A stretch of DNA of 64,000 nucleotides from an uncultured Pelagibacteraceae bacterium (GCA_902612605.1 CACMDY010000005.1:31372-95371); one strand, 5' to 3'; positions 19,654 through 30,002 are shown, numbered from the stretch's first letter. Numbers and translations are program-made. The notes: a model not told the origin generated them from the sequence alone.

Positions 19654-20166
19654 TTAAAAAACAGTTTTTACGTATCTTTTCCAATTATCTTGGTAATGTT
19701 TTGCGTTCTCTGTAATTTTACCTATTTCTTCGTCAGTAAGTTTTCTTACTACTCTTCCAGGCGCTCCAACTACTAATGAGTTATCTGGAATTTCTTTGTT
19801 TTCAGTTATTAATGCTTTAGCACCAATAATGCAATTTTTACCTATTTTTGCATTATTTAAAATGACAGCTCCAATACCTATTAAACTATTATCTCCAATT
19901 GTACATCCATGGAGCATAACTATATGACCGATGGTTACGTCTTTACCAATTCTTAAAGGGCAACCTGGGTCCGTATGCAAAACGCTTCCATCTTGAACAT
20001 TTGAACCTTCTCCGACATGAATATTTTCATTATCCCCTCTAATTACAGCATTAAACCAAACACTAGAGTTTTTTTCTAATGTGACATCTCCAATAATAGT
20101 TGCATTTGGTGCTACCCAATTTTCGCCAGAGTTTTTTGGTTTTTTATCTTCCAAATCGTAAAACAT
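19654..20166 (-). CDS. Gamma carbonic anhydrase family protein (left-handed beta-helix)
   Basis: ATIIGDVTLEKNSSVWFNAVIRGD...IGHIVMLHGCTIGDNSLIGIGAVILNNA. Confidence 0.9.
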   Translation of the reverse strand: MFYDLEDKKPKNSGENWVAPNATIIGDVTLEKNSSVWFNAVIRGDNENIHVGEGSNVQDGSVLHTDPGCPLRIGKDVTIGHIVMLHGCTIGDNSLIGIGAVILNNAKIGKNCIIGAKALITENKEIPDNSLVVGAPGRVVRKLTDEEIGKITENAKHYQDNWKRYVKTVF

Positions 20167-20186
20167 AATTTATATATTATTACATT

Positions 20187-20741
20187 ATGCCTATTAAAAC
20201 ACCAGTATGTGATTTTGGGAAAAAAGCGGAAAACTTTGAATTAAAATCTACTGAGAACAAATTAATATCTTTAAATGATATTAAAGGTGAAAATGGAACT
20301 TTGGTAATGTTTATTTGTAATCATTGTCCATATGTAAAAGCAATTATTAGAGATGTAGTGGAGGACTGTACTAAGCTTAGTGATTTAGGAATAAATTCAG
20401 TTGCAATATGTTCTAATGATCCAATTAATTATCCGGAAGATTCTTTTGAAAAAATGATAGAGTTTGCAATTAAACATAAGTTTAATTTTCCATACCTAAT
20501 TGATGAAACCCAAGAAATTGCAAGAAAATACGATGCTGTATGTACTCCAGATTTTTTTGGTTATGATAAAGATTTTGGTCTTCAATATAGAGGAAGAATA
20601 AGAGAATTAAGAGAACTAAAGCCTGTGAGATCTGGAGATAGTGATTTATTTTTTGCTATGAAACAAGTTTCAGAAACAGGTAAAGGTCCTGAAGAACAAT
20701 TCCCAAGTATGGGTTGTGGTATTAAGTGGTCATCTAATTAA
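20187..20741 (+). CDS. Thioredoxin-fold (peroxiredoxin-like) protein
   Basis: MVMFICNHCPYVKAIIRDV, CTPDFFGYD; AhpC/TSA-like. Confidence 0.85.
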   Translation: MPIKTPVCDFGKKAENFELKSTENKLISLNDIKGENGTLVMFICNHCPYVKAIIRDVVEDCTKLSDLGINSVAICSNDPINYPEDSFEKMIEFAIKHKFNFPYLIDETQEIARKYDAVCTPDFFGYDKDFGLQYRGRIRELRELKPVRSGDSDLFFAMKQVSETGKGPEEQFPSMGCGIKWSSN

Positions 20742-21823
20742 TGTATTTAATAATAACTAGAACTTTCCCTCCTGAAGTTGGTGGTATGCAAAATCTAATG
20801 TGGGGATTAGCTAGATCTTTATCAAAAATTGATATGGTTAAAGTTTTTGCCGATTATCACGAGGATCATAAAAAATTTGATGATAAAGTTTCATTTACAA
20901 TTGAAAGAGTTAGTGGAGTTAAATTATTAAGAAAATATAGAAAATCTCTACTAATAAATGAATATTTAAATGAAAATAAAAATGTAAATTGTATCATTGC
21001 AGATCATTGGAAAAGTTTAGAACTTATAAAATCCCCAAAAAAGAAAATATGTTTAATTCATTCTAAAGAAATTAATCATCCTAAAGGATCTAGATTAAAC
21101 AAAAAAGTTTTAGAAGTTTTAAATAATGTTGACCATGTGGTAGCAAACTCAAACTTTACGAAAAATTTAGCGTTTAGTCTTGGGGTTGAAGAAAAAAGAT
21201 TAATAGTCATAAATCCAGGTATTGATCCTGTTGAAGAAATTTCAAAAGATGACCTTAAACAAGCAGAAGAAATACTAAATGGAAAAAAACAAAGGCTAAT
21301 TACTGTTTCTAGATTTGATAAAAGAAAAAATCACGAAAAAGTTATAATGGCTATTCGGAATTTAAAAGAGAAATATCCTGATATTACTTACACTTGTATA
21401 GGATACGGAGATGAAGAAGAAAATTTGAAAAAATTAGTTATAGAACTAAAACTTGATAAATATGTAGTTTTTTTAAGTGATATCTCTAATGAATTAAAAA
21501 ATGCACTAATAGCAAAATCCAATATTTTTATAATGCCCTCAATAATTTACAAAACTTCAGTTGAGGGATTTGGAATTTCTTTTATTGAGGCTGCACAATA
21601 TGGGATTCCGTCTATAGGTGGTAAAGATGGTGGCGCTTCTGATGCAATTGTTCATAATAAAACGGGATTAATTTGTGATGGTAACAGTCTAGATGAAATT
21701 TATTCAAGTATAGATAGTTTATTTGAAGGCAATAAATATATTGAGTTTGGAAAAGAGTGCAAAAGTCATTCCGAAAATTTTCTTTGGGATAAGATAATTG
21801 AAAACTATAAAAGAATCTTATAA
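20741..21823 (+). CDS. Glycosyltransferase family 4 protein
   Basis: RTFPPEVGGMQNLMWGLARSL; VSRFDKRKNHEKVIMAI; EGFGISFIEAAQYGIPSIGGKDGGASDAI. Confidence 0.92.
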   Translation: MYLIITRTFPPEVGGMQNLMWGLARSLSKIDMVKVFADYHEDHKKFDDKVSFTIERVSGVKLLRKYRKSLLINEYLNENKNVNCIIADHWKSLELIKSPKKKICLIHSKEINHPKGSRLNKKVLEVLNNVDHVVANSNFTKNLAFSLGVEEKRLIVINPGIDPVEEISKDDLKQAEEILNGKKQRLITVSRFDKRKNHEKVIMAIRNLKEKYPDITYTCIGYGDEEENLKKLVIELKLDKYVVFLSDISNELKNALIAKSNIFIMPSIIYKTSVEGFGISFIEAAQYGIPSIGGKDGGASDAIVHNKTGLICDGNSLDEIYSSIDSLFEGNKYIEFGKECKSHSENFLWDKIIENYKRIL

Positions 21824-21832
21824 AGTAAAAAC

Positions 21833-22249
21833 ATGCTAGATAAATTTAATGGAATAATTTATTTAAGTATTTTTATTTTACATTTTATTGTTTACGCCGT
21901 TTATGCTTTCAGAACAGTTGTTGCAACAAAGTCATTTTTAGATCAATACAATATAGATCAATCTGCGGCTGTGATGGTTAGATTTTTTGGAGCACCGTTT
22001 ATTGCATCAGTTTTAGTAGCACTATACATAATGTTAATTAAAGCAGATGGTTTGGCAGGAACATGGGGTTTCTTTACATTAATTTTTGCTCAAAACGTTT
22101 TATATTTTTTAATTGGGATATATACAATTTATATCAATAAACTTGGACATAACGAAAAAACAAATAGCGAAGGTGTCATTGCTTCAGGAATTTTAACAGT
22201 ACTAAGTGGGATACTTTGTTACGGCCTAGCTGATAAAATTTATATTTAA
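21833..22249 (+). CDS. Hypothetical four-TM membrane protein
   Basis: 138 aa hydrophobic ORF packed between annotated genes. Confidence 0.7.
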   Translation: MLDKFNGIIYLSIFILHFIVYAVYAFRTVVATKSFLDQYNIDQSAAVMVRFFGAPFIASVLVALYIMLIKADGLAGTWGFFTLIFAQNVLYFLIGIYTIYINKLGHNEKTNSEGVIASGILTVLSGILCYGLADKIYI

Positions 22250-23745
22250 CTTTTTTTTCTAAAAGTTGAAAAAATTTGCCAACCAACAATTGTTACTGTT
22301 ATCAATAATATTATTAGTGTTATAGGTCTATCCCATAAAAAATTTGGTGAACCATCACTTATTAAAAGTGATCTTCTCAATGTTTCCTCCATTAATCCGC
22401 CGAGTACAAAAGCTAATATTAAAGGTGGCATGGGGAAATCATAGAGCCTTAAAAAAGTTGCAACTACAGAAATCCCTATCATTAAAAAAATATCAAAATT
22501 ATTAAATGACATTAGATAAATTCCTGTCACTGAGAAAAATAAAATTAAAGGAATTAAGTAATTTCTAGGTACCGCTAAAATTCTAGCTATATAAGGAATT
22601 AAAGGTAAATTTAAAATTAAAAGCACAACCATGCCAATGTACATTGACATAATAACTGACCAAAAAATTTCAGGGTTTGTTTGATAAAGTCTTGGTCCAG
22701 GCTGAATACCAAATCCTAAAAGAGCTCCGAGCATTACAGCAGTTGTTCCACTTCCAGGAATTCCTAATGTTAGTAACGGAACAAAAGAACCCGAGCAAGC
22801 TGCATTATTTGCAGTTTCTGGTGCAGATAAACCATGAATACTACCTTTTCCAAATTTTTGTTTTTCTTCTTCATTTACATAATTTCTTTCCATTCCATAT
22901 GCTAAGAAAGATGCAATTGTCGCGCCCGCTCCAGGCAAAACACCAATTAAGAAACCAAGTATGGATGACCTAGGTATTGTTTTAGCCATTTTTATAGTTT
23001 CCTCTTTATTTACTTTAATTGAGCCTAATTCTGTTAATGAAATTTGTTTTGCAGCACTGTTTGGATCTTTCCCTCTAAAAATAATCGTTAGAGCTTCACT
23101 CATTGCAAATGTTGCCATTACAATTAATACAAAGCTTATTCCATCAGTTAAGTTCATATTGTTAAATGTGAACCTTGTTATATCTGACAATGAATCTTGA
23201 CCAACTGTTGCTAGCATTAATCCTAGAACAACCATCATCATTGCTTTTAAAAACTGTCCTTTAGATGAGAATGCAGAAATTGCAGTTAAACCCAAAATCA
23301 TTAGTGCAAAATAGTCAGGCGACCTAAAAGCTAAACTTACTTTTGACAAACTAGGAGCTGCTACTAATAAAAATATTGCAGAAATTGTTCCACCAGCAAA
23401 TGAACTATAAGCTGCTATTGCTAAAGCTTTACCAGCTTTTCCTTGTTGTGCCATTGGATAACCATCAAAAGCAGTAGCAACAGTTCCCGGTATTCCAGGA
23501 GCATTTAACAAAATAGAAGATGTAGATCCTCCAAATACTGCACCATAGTAAACTCCTGCCATTAAAATTAAACCAGTTGATGGATCAAAGCCGTAGGTAA
23601 TTGGTATCATTAATGCAATTGCAGTCATTGGTCCAAGTCCTGGTAACATTCCAATTATTGTTCCTGCAAAACATCCAACCATCACCATTAAAATATTTGT
23701 TAGAGATAAAGCAGTTGATAATCCGATAAGTATTCCTTCGATCAT
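22246..23745 (-). CDS. tctA: Tripartite tricarboxylate transporter large permease (TctA family), second system
   Basis: 499 aa; GMLPGLGPMTAIALMIPITYG, APETANNAACSGSFVPLLTLGIPGSGTTAVMLGAL. Confidence 0.95.
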   Translation of the reverse strand: MIEGILIGLSTALSLTNILMVMVGCFAGTIIGMLPGLGPMTAIALMIPITYGFDPSTGLILMAGVYYGAVFGGSTSSILLNAPGIPGTVATAFDGYPMAQQGKAGKALAIAAYSSFAGGTISAIFLLVAAPSLSKVSLAFRSPDYFALMILGLTAISAFSSKGQFLKAMMMVVLGLMLATVGQDSLSDITRFTFNNMNLTDGISFVLIVMATFAMSEALTIIFRGKDPNSAAKQISLTELGSIKVNKEETIKMAKTIPRSSILGFLIGVLPGAGATIASFLAYGMERNYVNEEEKQKFGKGSIHGLSAPETANNAACSGSFVPLLTLGIPGSGTTAVMLGALLGFGIQPGPRLYQTNPEIFWSVIMSMYIGMVVLLILNLPLIPYIARILAVPRNYLIPLILFFSVTGIYLMSFNNFDIFLMIGISVVATFLRLYDFPMPPLILAFVLGGLMEETLRRSLLISDGSPNFLWDRPITLIILLITVTIVGWQIFSTFRKKS

Positions 23746-24212
23746 CCCATAACTCCAATGTATTTTAAAAACGGATCACGAAGATAAATATTTAATAATC
23801 CGTGCAACAAATACATAAATGCAGCAACAAATGGGAAAGATAAAATAAACATCAGTCCCCATCTTCTTTCACCTAAGAAATAGTAAGATGCAAAAAGAAA
23901 TAAAGAAGTTGATATAAAGTATCCAATTTTTAAAATTACAGCAGCATATATTAGTGAGATAATTATAAGATAAATTATACTTTTGTAATCTAAGTGTTTA
24001 TGATTTACCTCTGTGGTAACTTTTTCAGGTAAAATTATTTTTAAACTCGATAAAATTATTCCTGCCCAACCTAAATATATTGGGAAAGTCCTAGCATTGA
24101 ATGGTGCGTTCTCATCAAATGCAAATACTTGAATGTTGTAAGCAGTGTATAGATAAAATACTGATAAAACTAAAAAAAGCAGTGAGATAAATTTTGTAGG
24201 ACTTATTCTCAC
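23742..24212 (-). CDS. tctB: Tripartite tricarboxylate transporter small permease (TctB family), second system
   Basis: 156 aa, GTG start, between tctC and tctA. Confidence 0.85.
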   Translation of the reverse strand: MRISPTKFISLLFLVLSVFYLYTAYNIQVFAFDENAPFNARTFPIYLGWAGIILSSLKIILPEKVTTEVNHKHLDYKSIIYLIIISLIYAAVILKIGYFISTSLFLFASYYFLGERRWGLMFILSFPFVAAFMYLLHGLLNIYLRDPFLKYIGVMG

Positions 24213-24215
24213 TGC
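24179..24215 (-). repeat. Inverted repeat enclosing the tctB start codon
   Basis: GCAGTGAGA(24179-24187) / TCTCACTGC(24207-24215), 9-bp perfect. Confidence 0.6.
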
Positions 24216-24242
24216 TTTACATTCTTTAATAATCTATAAAGA

Positions 24243-25217
24243 TTATATTACTCCAAGTTTTTTCATCAGAGCTGTCATTTCAACTGTTTGTTTTTCTAAG
24301 AACGCATCAAATTTAGAACCTGGGTTATAAATATTTACCCATGCATTTCTTTTTCTAACAGCTTCCCACTCTGGTGTCTTTTGAACATCACCAAGCATTT
24401 TAGAGATTTTGTTATAGTCACTCATACTCATGCTTTTTGGTGCGAAGAAACCTCTCCAGTTAACAAACTGAACATCATATCCTTGCTCTTTTAATGTTGG
24501 AGCTTCTGGTGCATCACCTACTCTTTCAGGAGCTGTGATACCAATTATTCTTACTTGATCTCTAGCACCCATTACTTCACCTAAGCCTGTTGAAAGTATT
24601 TGAGTTTCTCCGGATAAAAGTCCAGCAAGCGCTTTTCCACCAGCATCATATGGAACATAAATCACATCGTTTGGATTTGCTCCAGCTGCTTGGAAAGCTA
24701 ACGCACCAATTAAATGGTCCATGCTTCCTCTTACAGATCCTCCAGCCATTTTAATTGACTTTGGATCTTTTTGATATTGATCAACTGCATCTTTGAAATT
24801 TTTGATAGGTGAATTTTTTGCAACAACTATTGCACCATAATCTCCAATTACACCTGCAATTGGTTTAACATCTTTATAGGATAATGTGCCAGTTCCTTTT
24901 ACATAACCTTTGTGTCTTGTAATAGATCTTAACACCAATGGTGTTGACTGAACTAAAACTGTATCTTTCGGAGCGTTATTGATTAGGTAAGCCAAAGCCT
25001 TACCACCTCCACCACCTGACATATTTTCAAATGATGCACTTTTCAAAAAACCAGCTTTTGTTAATGCTTCTCCAGTACCTCTAGCAGTTCCATCCCAACC
25101 ACCACCAGCACCACCGCCAATTAAAAAATGTAATTTTTCAACTGCAAATGAACTTGTTGATGAAAATAGAAGGAAAGCAGAGAATAAAACTGAAATAAAA
25201 GTTTTAATTAGTTTCAT
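24243..25217 (-). CDS. tctC: Tripartite tricarboxylate transporter substrate-binding protein, second system
   Basis: Signal peptide MKLIKTFISVLFSAFLLFSSTSSFA from internal Met15; LHFLIGGGAGGGWDGTARGTGEAL. Confidence 0.9.
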   Translation of the reverse strand: MKLIKTFISVLFSAFLLFSSTSSFAVEKLHFLIGGGAGGGWDGTARGTGEALTKAGFLKSASFENMSGGGGGKALAYLINNAPKDTVLVQSTPLVLRSITRHKGYVKGTGTLSYKDVKPIAGVIGDYGAIVVAKNSPIKNFKDAVDQYQKDPKSIKMAGGSVRGSMDHLIGALAFQAAGANPNDVIYVPYDAGGKALAGLLSGETQILSTGLGEVMGARDQVRIIGITAPERVGDAPEAPTLKEQGYDVQFVNWRGFFAPKSMSMSDYNKISKMLGDVQKTPEWEAVRKRNAWVNIYNPGSKFDAFLEKQTVEMTALMKKLGVI

Positions 25218-25278
25218 TATTTCCTCTCTTATTATATTTATGAAACCATCATTAAACATAAGTTATAAATTTTAGTCA

Positions 25279-26358
25279 ATGCTCAAATATAATTTTTCCA
25301 AAAACATAAAGGAATATATTTTAGCTTTAGTAGGTAGTTATAAAGCTCTATTTTTAGGACTTGTTGGTGGATACTTAGGTACTTTAATTAATCTGCCTTT
25401 GCCCTGGTTATTAGGATCTCTAGGTTTAAATTTATGTTTCGCATTTACAAATTTTAAAATAGTTTTTCCAACTAAATTATTAAATCCCATATTTTTAATT
25501 GTTGGTATAATTCTTGGTGGAACTTTAAATGTAACATTATTGTATAAAATTCATCTATGGATTTTTTCGTCATTAGCGATGTTAATTTGCACAATAGTCA
25601 GCACTATTCTTGCTGGTTATTATTTTTTTAAAGTTTGTAAATTTAGTAAATTCATTTCAGTTTTAGCAGCTCTTCCGGGCGCATTTGTTCCAATATCTGC
25701 GGCATTATTAGAATTTGGTAAATCAAAAAATGATAAGGGTGTTTTGATCCCTCAGGCTACTAGAGTAATATTTATTGTAAGTTTTGTTCCTATTTTTTTT
25801 ATAAATAATTTAGGCTTCTCAGAAATGACAGGTTACAATTATGAAAATATCTATAACGAAAGATATTTTTTAGAAATATTATTTTTATTAATAATCTGTT
25901 TCATTTTTGCAAACATCTTAAAAAATTATAAAATTCCATCACCTACCTTAGTTGGTGCAATGGCTTTATCTGGTACTTTTTATACTTTTGAAATAATTAA
26001 TGCCAGATTTCCAGATGCATTTATAAATATTGCTTTTATATTTTTAGGCACCGCTTTAGGTACCAGATTAAACGGATTAAAAATTAAAGAGTTATTATTT
26101 TTTATATTTCATGGAATAGTAGTTAGTTCAATTTTAGTAATTGTTGCAATGATAACTGCTTATTTACTCACTTATATAGGGTTTGAATTTATTCCAACTT
26201 TTTTAAGTTTTGCACCTGGAGGAATTCATGAAATGGTTGTTATTAGTGTTGCTTATAACATTGATCCAATATTTGTGAGCTACCATCATTTTTTAAGAAT
26301 TTTCATAATAGTATTATTTTTGCCTTTTTTATTGTCAAAATTTAGAAAAACTAATTAA
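25279..26358 (+). CDS. AbrB-family membrane protein
   Basis: 359 aa multi-TM with repeated LPWLLGSLGLNL / SPTLVGAMALSG and FAPGGIHEMVVISVAYNIDPIFVSYHHFLRI typical of AbrB-family membrane proteins. Confidence 0.85.
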   Translation: MLKYNFSKNIKEYILALVGSYKALFLGLVGGYLGTLINLPLPWLLGSLGLNLCFAFTNFKIVFPTKLLNPIFLIVGIILGGTLNVTLLYKIHLWIFSSLAMLICTIVSTILAGYYFFKVCKFSKFISVLAALPGAFVPISAALLEFGKSKNDKGVLIPQATRVIFIVSFVPIFFINNLGFSEMTGYNYENIYNERYFLEILFLLIICFIFANILKNYKIPSPTLVGAMALSGTFYTFEIINARFPDAFINIAFIFLGTALGTRLNGLKIKELLFFIFHGIVVSSILVIVAMITAYLLTYIGFEFIPTFLSFAPGGIHEMVVISVAYNIDPIFVSYHHFLRIFIIVLFLPFLLSKFRKTN

Positions 26359-27292
26359 TTGCTTCTTGCATTCTTTGAAACACTTTATCTGCTGAAAGTT
26401 TAGACAAATCTGAAACTTGAATTGCTTTAAAATGTTCTCTTTCAATACTAACTTTTTTTGCAGTAGTATGTGATCCAAATAAAACTAATCCTTTTACATT
26501 TAAATGTGCAGCTATATGTGCTGGCCCAGTATCATTAGATATAACAAAATAACTATCTTTAATTAATGATGAAAGTTGTAAAATATTGAGAGCTTTATCA
26601 TTATCTAAAATAATATTAGCATCAATATCATTTGCCAATTTGATTTCATTTGGACCGGGGGCAATTAATATTTGGATTTCATCCCTAAAAGAAGATTTAA
26701 TTTTTTTTATCAATTCATTGTAATATGGCCATCTCTTTATAGTTAAATGAGATGATGAAAACGGAAATAAGATTATATATTTATTTAAATTATATTTTTT
26801 TTTGATTTCTGAAATATCCTCACAGCTCCAAGAAAAGTCTGGTTTCGTTACGTGATTGGTTTTAATTCCTGAAACATTTAATTGATGTTCAAAGCGATTT
26901 AGTACAGCGTCTTTATCAAAATCAATCTTACTAGTTCCTTCAGGAAGTGTTGTTTCTGTTGATGACCAAATATCTGATGTTGCTTTTGGAAATAGAACCT
27001 TTTTATAAAAAATAGTTCTTTTAGAATTTTGAAGGTCGTAAACTTTAATAAATTTATATTTTTTTATCTTTCTCATTAATAAATATAAATAAATTAAGTT
27101 AAACCTAGAGAGTCTTTTATCTAAAATGACATCAGTTATATTTGGATTTTTTTTTAATAGATCATAATAAGGTTTAGTTGACAGTATATAAAGATCATCA
27201 TTTGGATGATTATCAGATATATCTTGAATTGCACCACTTGCTTGCGCTATATCACCTAAAGATCCGTGTTTTATAATAAGTATATTAGACAT
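26351..27292 (-). CDS. Glycosyltransferase family 9 (heptosyltransferase-like)
   Basis: ILIIKHGSLGDIAQASGAI...FVISNDTGPAHIAAHLNVKGLVLFGSH. Confidence 0.9.
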   Translation of the reverse strand: MSNILIIKHGSLGDIAQASGAIQDISDNHPNDDLYILSTKPYYDLLKKNPNITDVILDKRLSRFNLIYLYLLMRKIKKYKFIKVYDLQNSKRTIFYKKVLFPKATSDIWSSTETTLPEGTSKIDFDKDAVLNRFEHQLNVSGIKTNHVTKPDFSWSCEDISEIKKKYNLNKYIILFPFSSSHLTIKRWPYYNELIKKIKSSFRDEIQILIAPGPNEIKLANDIDANIILDNDKALNILQLSSLIKDSYFVISNDTGPAHIAAHLNVKGLVLFGSHTTAKKVSIEREHFKAIQVSDLSKLSADKVFQRMQEAIN

Positions 27293-27324
27293 ATTTTTAA
27301 CAACTTAACATAATATCAATTTAT

Positions 27325-27714
27325 ATGAATAAAATTTTAGTAGAAGTATCGGTTGGAGAATTGCTGGATAAAATTTCAATTTTAGAAATTAAATCTGAAA
27401 AAATTAAAGATCCTGAGAAACTAAACTTTATAAATGATGAATATAAAATTTTAAAAGATCAATTAAATACAAATATTAAAAATTATAGTGAAATTAAAAG
27501 TTTATATAATTCACTAAAAGAAATTAATTCAAAGCTTTGGGTAATAGAAGATGATAAAAGGCTTTGCGAAAAAAATTCTGATTTTGGTGAAAAATTTATT
27601 AAATTATCAAGAGATGTTCACTTCCTTAATGATGAAAGGGCTAAATTAAAATTAGAAATAAATAATAAAACTGGTTCTAAAATTAAAGAAATTAAAGAAT
27701 ACACCAAATATTAG
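27325..27714 (+). CDS. DUF6165-like protein
   Basis: 129 aa; VEVSVGELLDKISILEIKSEKI...LNSLKEINSKLWVIEDDKR-type pattern. Confidence 0.7.
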   Translation: MNKILVEVSVGELLDKISILEIKSEKIKDPEKLNFINDEYKILKDQLNTNIKNYSEIKSLYNSLKEINSKLWVIEDDKRLCEKNSDFGEKFIKLSRDVHFLNDERAKLKLEINNKTGSKIKEIKEYTKY

Positions 27715-27716
27715 TT

Positions 27717-28439
27717 TTATTCCCAGTCAAACCTTTGAAAAGAGTCAAATATCTTGAAAATACCTTGTGACCATTGATTACAAACTTTAGAAAATTCAGG
27801 GTCATTCATATTTAAACATTTAAGTGATGCTATTTTGATTTCATCTTTTTTGATCACAGCAAAATCTATAGGTGGGCCAACTGTTAAATCACTTTTTAAT
27901 GTTGAGTCCATTGATATCAGGGCGCATCTAGATGCATCTCCAATTGAAACTTTTGGTGTAATTACTCTATCTAAAATAGGTTTTCCGTATTTAACTTCTC
28001 CTATGACCAAATATGGTTTGCTATCTGCTGGACGAATATAATTGCCCTGAGGGTAAACTAAATATAATTCTGGTGGTTGATCTTTTATTTGACCACCAAC
28101 AATAAATGTTGAGCCTAATAATACACTGTCAGTATTAATCCCTTGTGGAGACGAGTGTTCAATATTAAGCGAGCCTATATATGATGCAATCTGCTCAAAA
28201 TCACTACAAGTATTTAAATTCATAATACCTGTTTCACTTTTTAAATCTTTTTTGATGGAATTATAAACTGCTTGAGAGGTTCCAAGATTTCCTGATGTAA
28301 CAATTACAATTGTTCTATCTCCAATATCATGTGTTAGCATTTTGGAATATATATTGACATTATCAAGTCCAGCATTCGTTCTAGAGTCTGATGCAAAAAC
28401 CAGTCCTGTCTCAGTTTTAATGCCAATACAATAAGTCAT
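27717..28439 (-). CDS. Proteasome-type protease (Anbu / ancestral beta subunit)
   Basis: MTYCIGIKTETGLVFASDSRTNAGLDNVNIYSKM with Thr2 as nucleophile; ISMDSTLKSDLTVGPPID matches Anbu family. Confidence 0.9.
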   Translation of the reverse strand: MTYCIGIKTETGLVFASDSRTNAGLDNVNIYSKMLTHDIGDRTIVIVTSGNLGTSQAVYNSIKKDLKSETGIMNLNTCSDFEQIASYIGSLNIEHSSPQGINTDSVLLGSTFIVGGQIKDQPPELYLVYPQGNYIRPADSKPYLVIGEVKYGKPILDRVITPKVSIGDASRCALISMDSTLKSDLTVGPPIDFAVIKKDEIKIASLKCLNMNDPEFSKVCNQWSQGIFKIFDSFQRFDWE

Positions 28440-28553
28440 AATAAATTAAATGTTTAAATTATATGTGATTACAATAAAACCCATTTATTTCATATCAGCT
28501 ATCTAATTTAATCATTTGCTTATTCAACTCTTATGTAAAAAAATTAATCTAAT

Positions 28554-30002
28554 ATGTCTGATTTTTGGAAAAACTACGACTCAAAATCTACTTTTGATGG
28601 TTATATCAGCAAAGAAAAGAAGTTGAGAAGTCATGCTAAAATCATTGCAGGGATACTTGAAAAGTATGGGAAAAAAAAATTACAAGAAATTGAAAAAAAT
28701 TGTCAAAGTACAATAAGTGCTAGGGGAATAAATTTTAGAGTTTATGCTGCAAATAATAGAGCTGAAGAAAAAAAATGGCCTTTAGATATTATTCCTAGAA
28801 TCATACCAAAAAGCCAATGGTTAAAGGTTGCTAAAGGACTTGCACAAAGAGTTAAGGCACTAAATTTATTTATTGATGACGTGTACAATGCAAAAAAAAT
28901 ATTTAAAGATAAAGTAATACCAAAAGAATTAATTTTTAATTCCCCTTTATATTTAAAAGAATGTGAGGGTTTCTCCCCTAAACACAAATCATGGTCAAAC
29001 ATATCTGGTATAGATCTGATAAAAAATATAGATGGAGATTTTTTAGTTTTAGAAGATAACTTAAGAGTTCCATCGGGAGTTTCATATATGTTGGAAAATA
29101 GGATGGTTATGAGAGATATTTTTCCAGAATTATTTACAAGATATAAGGTTTCCTCAGTACATCAATATGCAAATAAATTATATAATTGTATGACAGAGTG
29201 TATTCCAAAGAAAACTACCAACCCACACATGGTTTTATTGACACCTGGTATCTACAATTCTGCTTATTTTGAACACTCCTTTTTAGCTGAACAAATGGGT
29301 ATAGCTTTAGTGGAGGGCAAGGATTTATTTGTTGAAAACGATCACGTCTATATGAAAACTGTTAAAGGACCTTTAAAAGTAGATTGTATTTACAGAAGAA
29401 TTGATGACAATTTTATGGATCCTAAAGTTTTTTTCAAAGGATCATTGCTAGGTGTGCCTGGCGTTTTTAAATGTTGGAGAAAAGGTAATGTTGGAATAAT
29501 AAATGCATTGGGTACAGGAGTAGCAGATGATAAAGCAGTTTATTCATATGTTAATAAAATGATCATTTATTATTTAGGAGAACAACCAATTATTGATCAA
29601 GTTGAAACTCTTCTGTGTGGAGATAAAAAAAATAGAGATCATGTTATAGATAATATTTCAAAATATGTAGTTAAACCTTCCAATGCTTCAGGTGGTTATG
29701 GAATCATGATTGGCCCAAAAGCTTCTAAAGCTGAAAAAGAAGAAATGATTAAAAATATTAAAATAAATCCAAGAAACTATATCGCACAACCTTTGGAAAT
29801 TTTATCAACAGTTCCAACAATTACCCCTGACAATATTGAACCAAGGCATTTAGATTTAAGACCTTTTATATTAACTGGAAAATCTACTTATGTTACGACG
29901 GGAGGATTAACTAGAGTTGCTTTAAAAAAAGGAAGTACAATTGTAAATAGTTCGCAAGGTGGAGGCTCCAAAGATACATTAATTGTTGATAGTAGAAACT
30001 AA
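28554..30002 (+). CDS. Circularly permuted type 2 ATP-grasp protein
   Basis: 482 aa; FLVLEDNLRVPSGVSYMLENR, VKPSNASGGYGIMIGP, C-terminal VNSSQGGGSKDT. Confidence 0.92.
   Translation: MSDFWKNYDSKSTFDGYISKEKKLRSHAKIIAGILEKYGKKKLQEIEKNCQSTISARGINFRVYAANNRAEEKKWPLDIIPRIIPKSQWLKVAKGLAQRVKALNLFIDDVYNAKKIFKDKVIPKELIFNSPLYLKECEGFSPKHKSWSNISGIDLIKNIDGDFLVLEDNLRVPSGVSYMLENRMVMRDIFPELFTRYKVSSVHQYANKLYNCMTECIPKKTTNPHMVLLTPGIYNSAYFEHSFLAEQMGIALVEGKDLFVENDHVYMKTVKGPLKVDCIYRRIDDNFMDPKVFFKGSLLGVPGVFKCWRKGNVGIINALGTGVADDKAVYSYVNKMIIYYLGEQPIIDQVETLLCGDKKNRDHVIDNISKYVVKPSNASGGYGIMIGPKASKAEKEEMIKNIKINPRNYIAQPLEILSTVPTITPDNIEPRHLDLRPFILTGKSTYVTTGGLTRVALKKGSTIVNSSQGGGSKDTLIVDSRN

Noticed and set aside
22677-23200. 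Two plus-strand ORFs within second tctA
   Set aside because: Fully antisense to TctA with no recognisable protein features.
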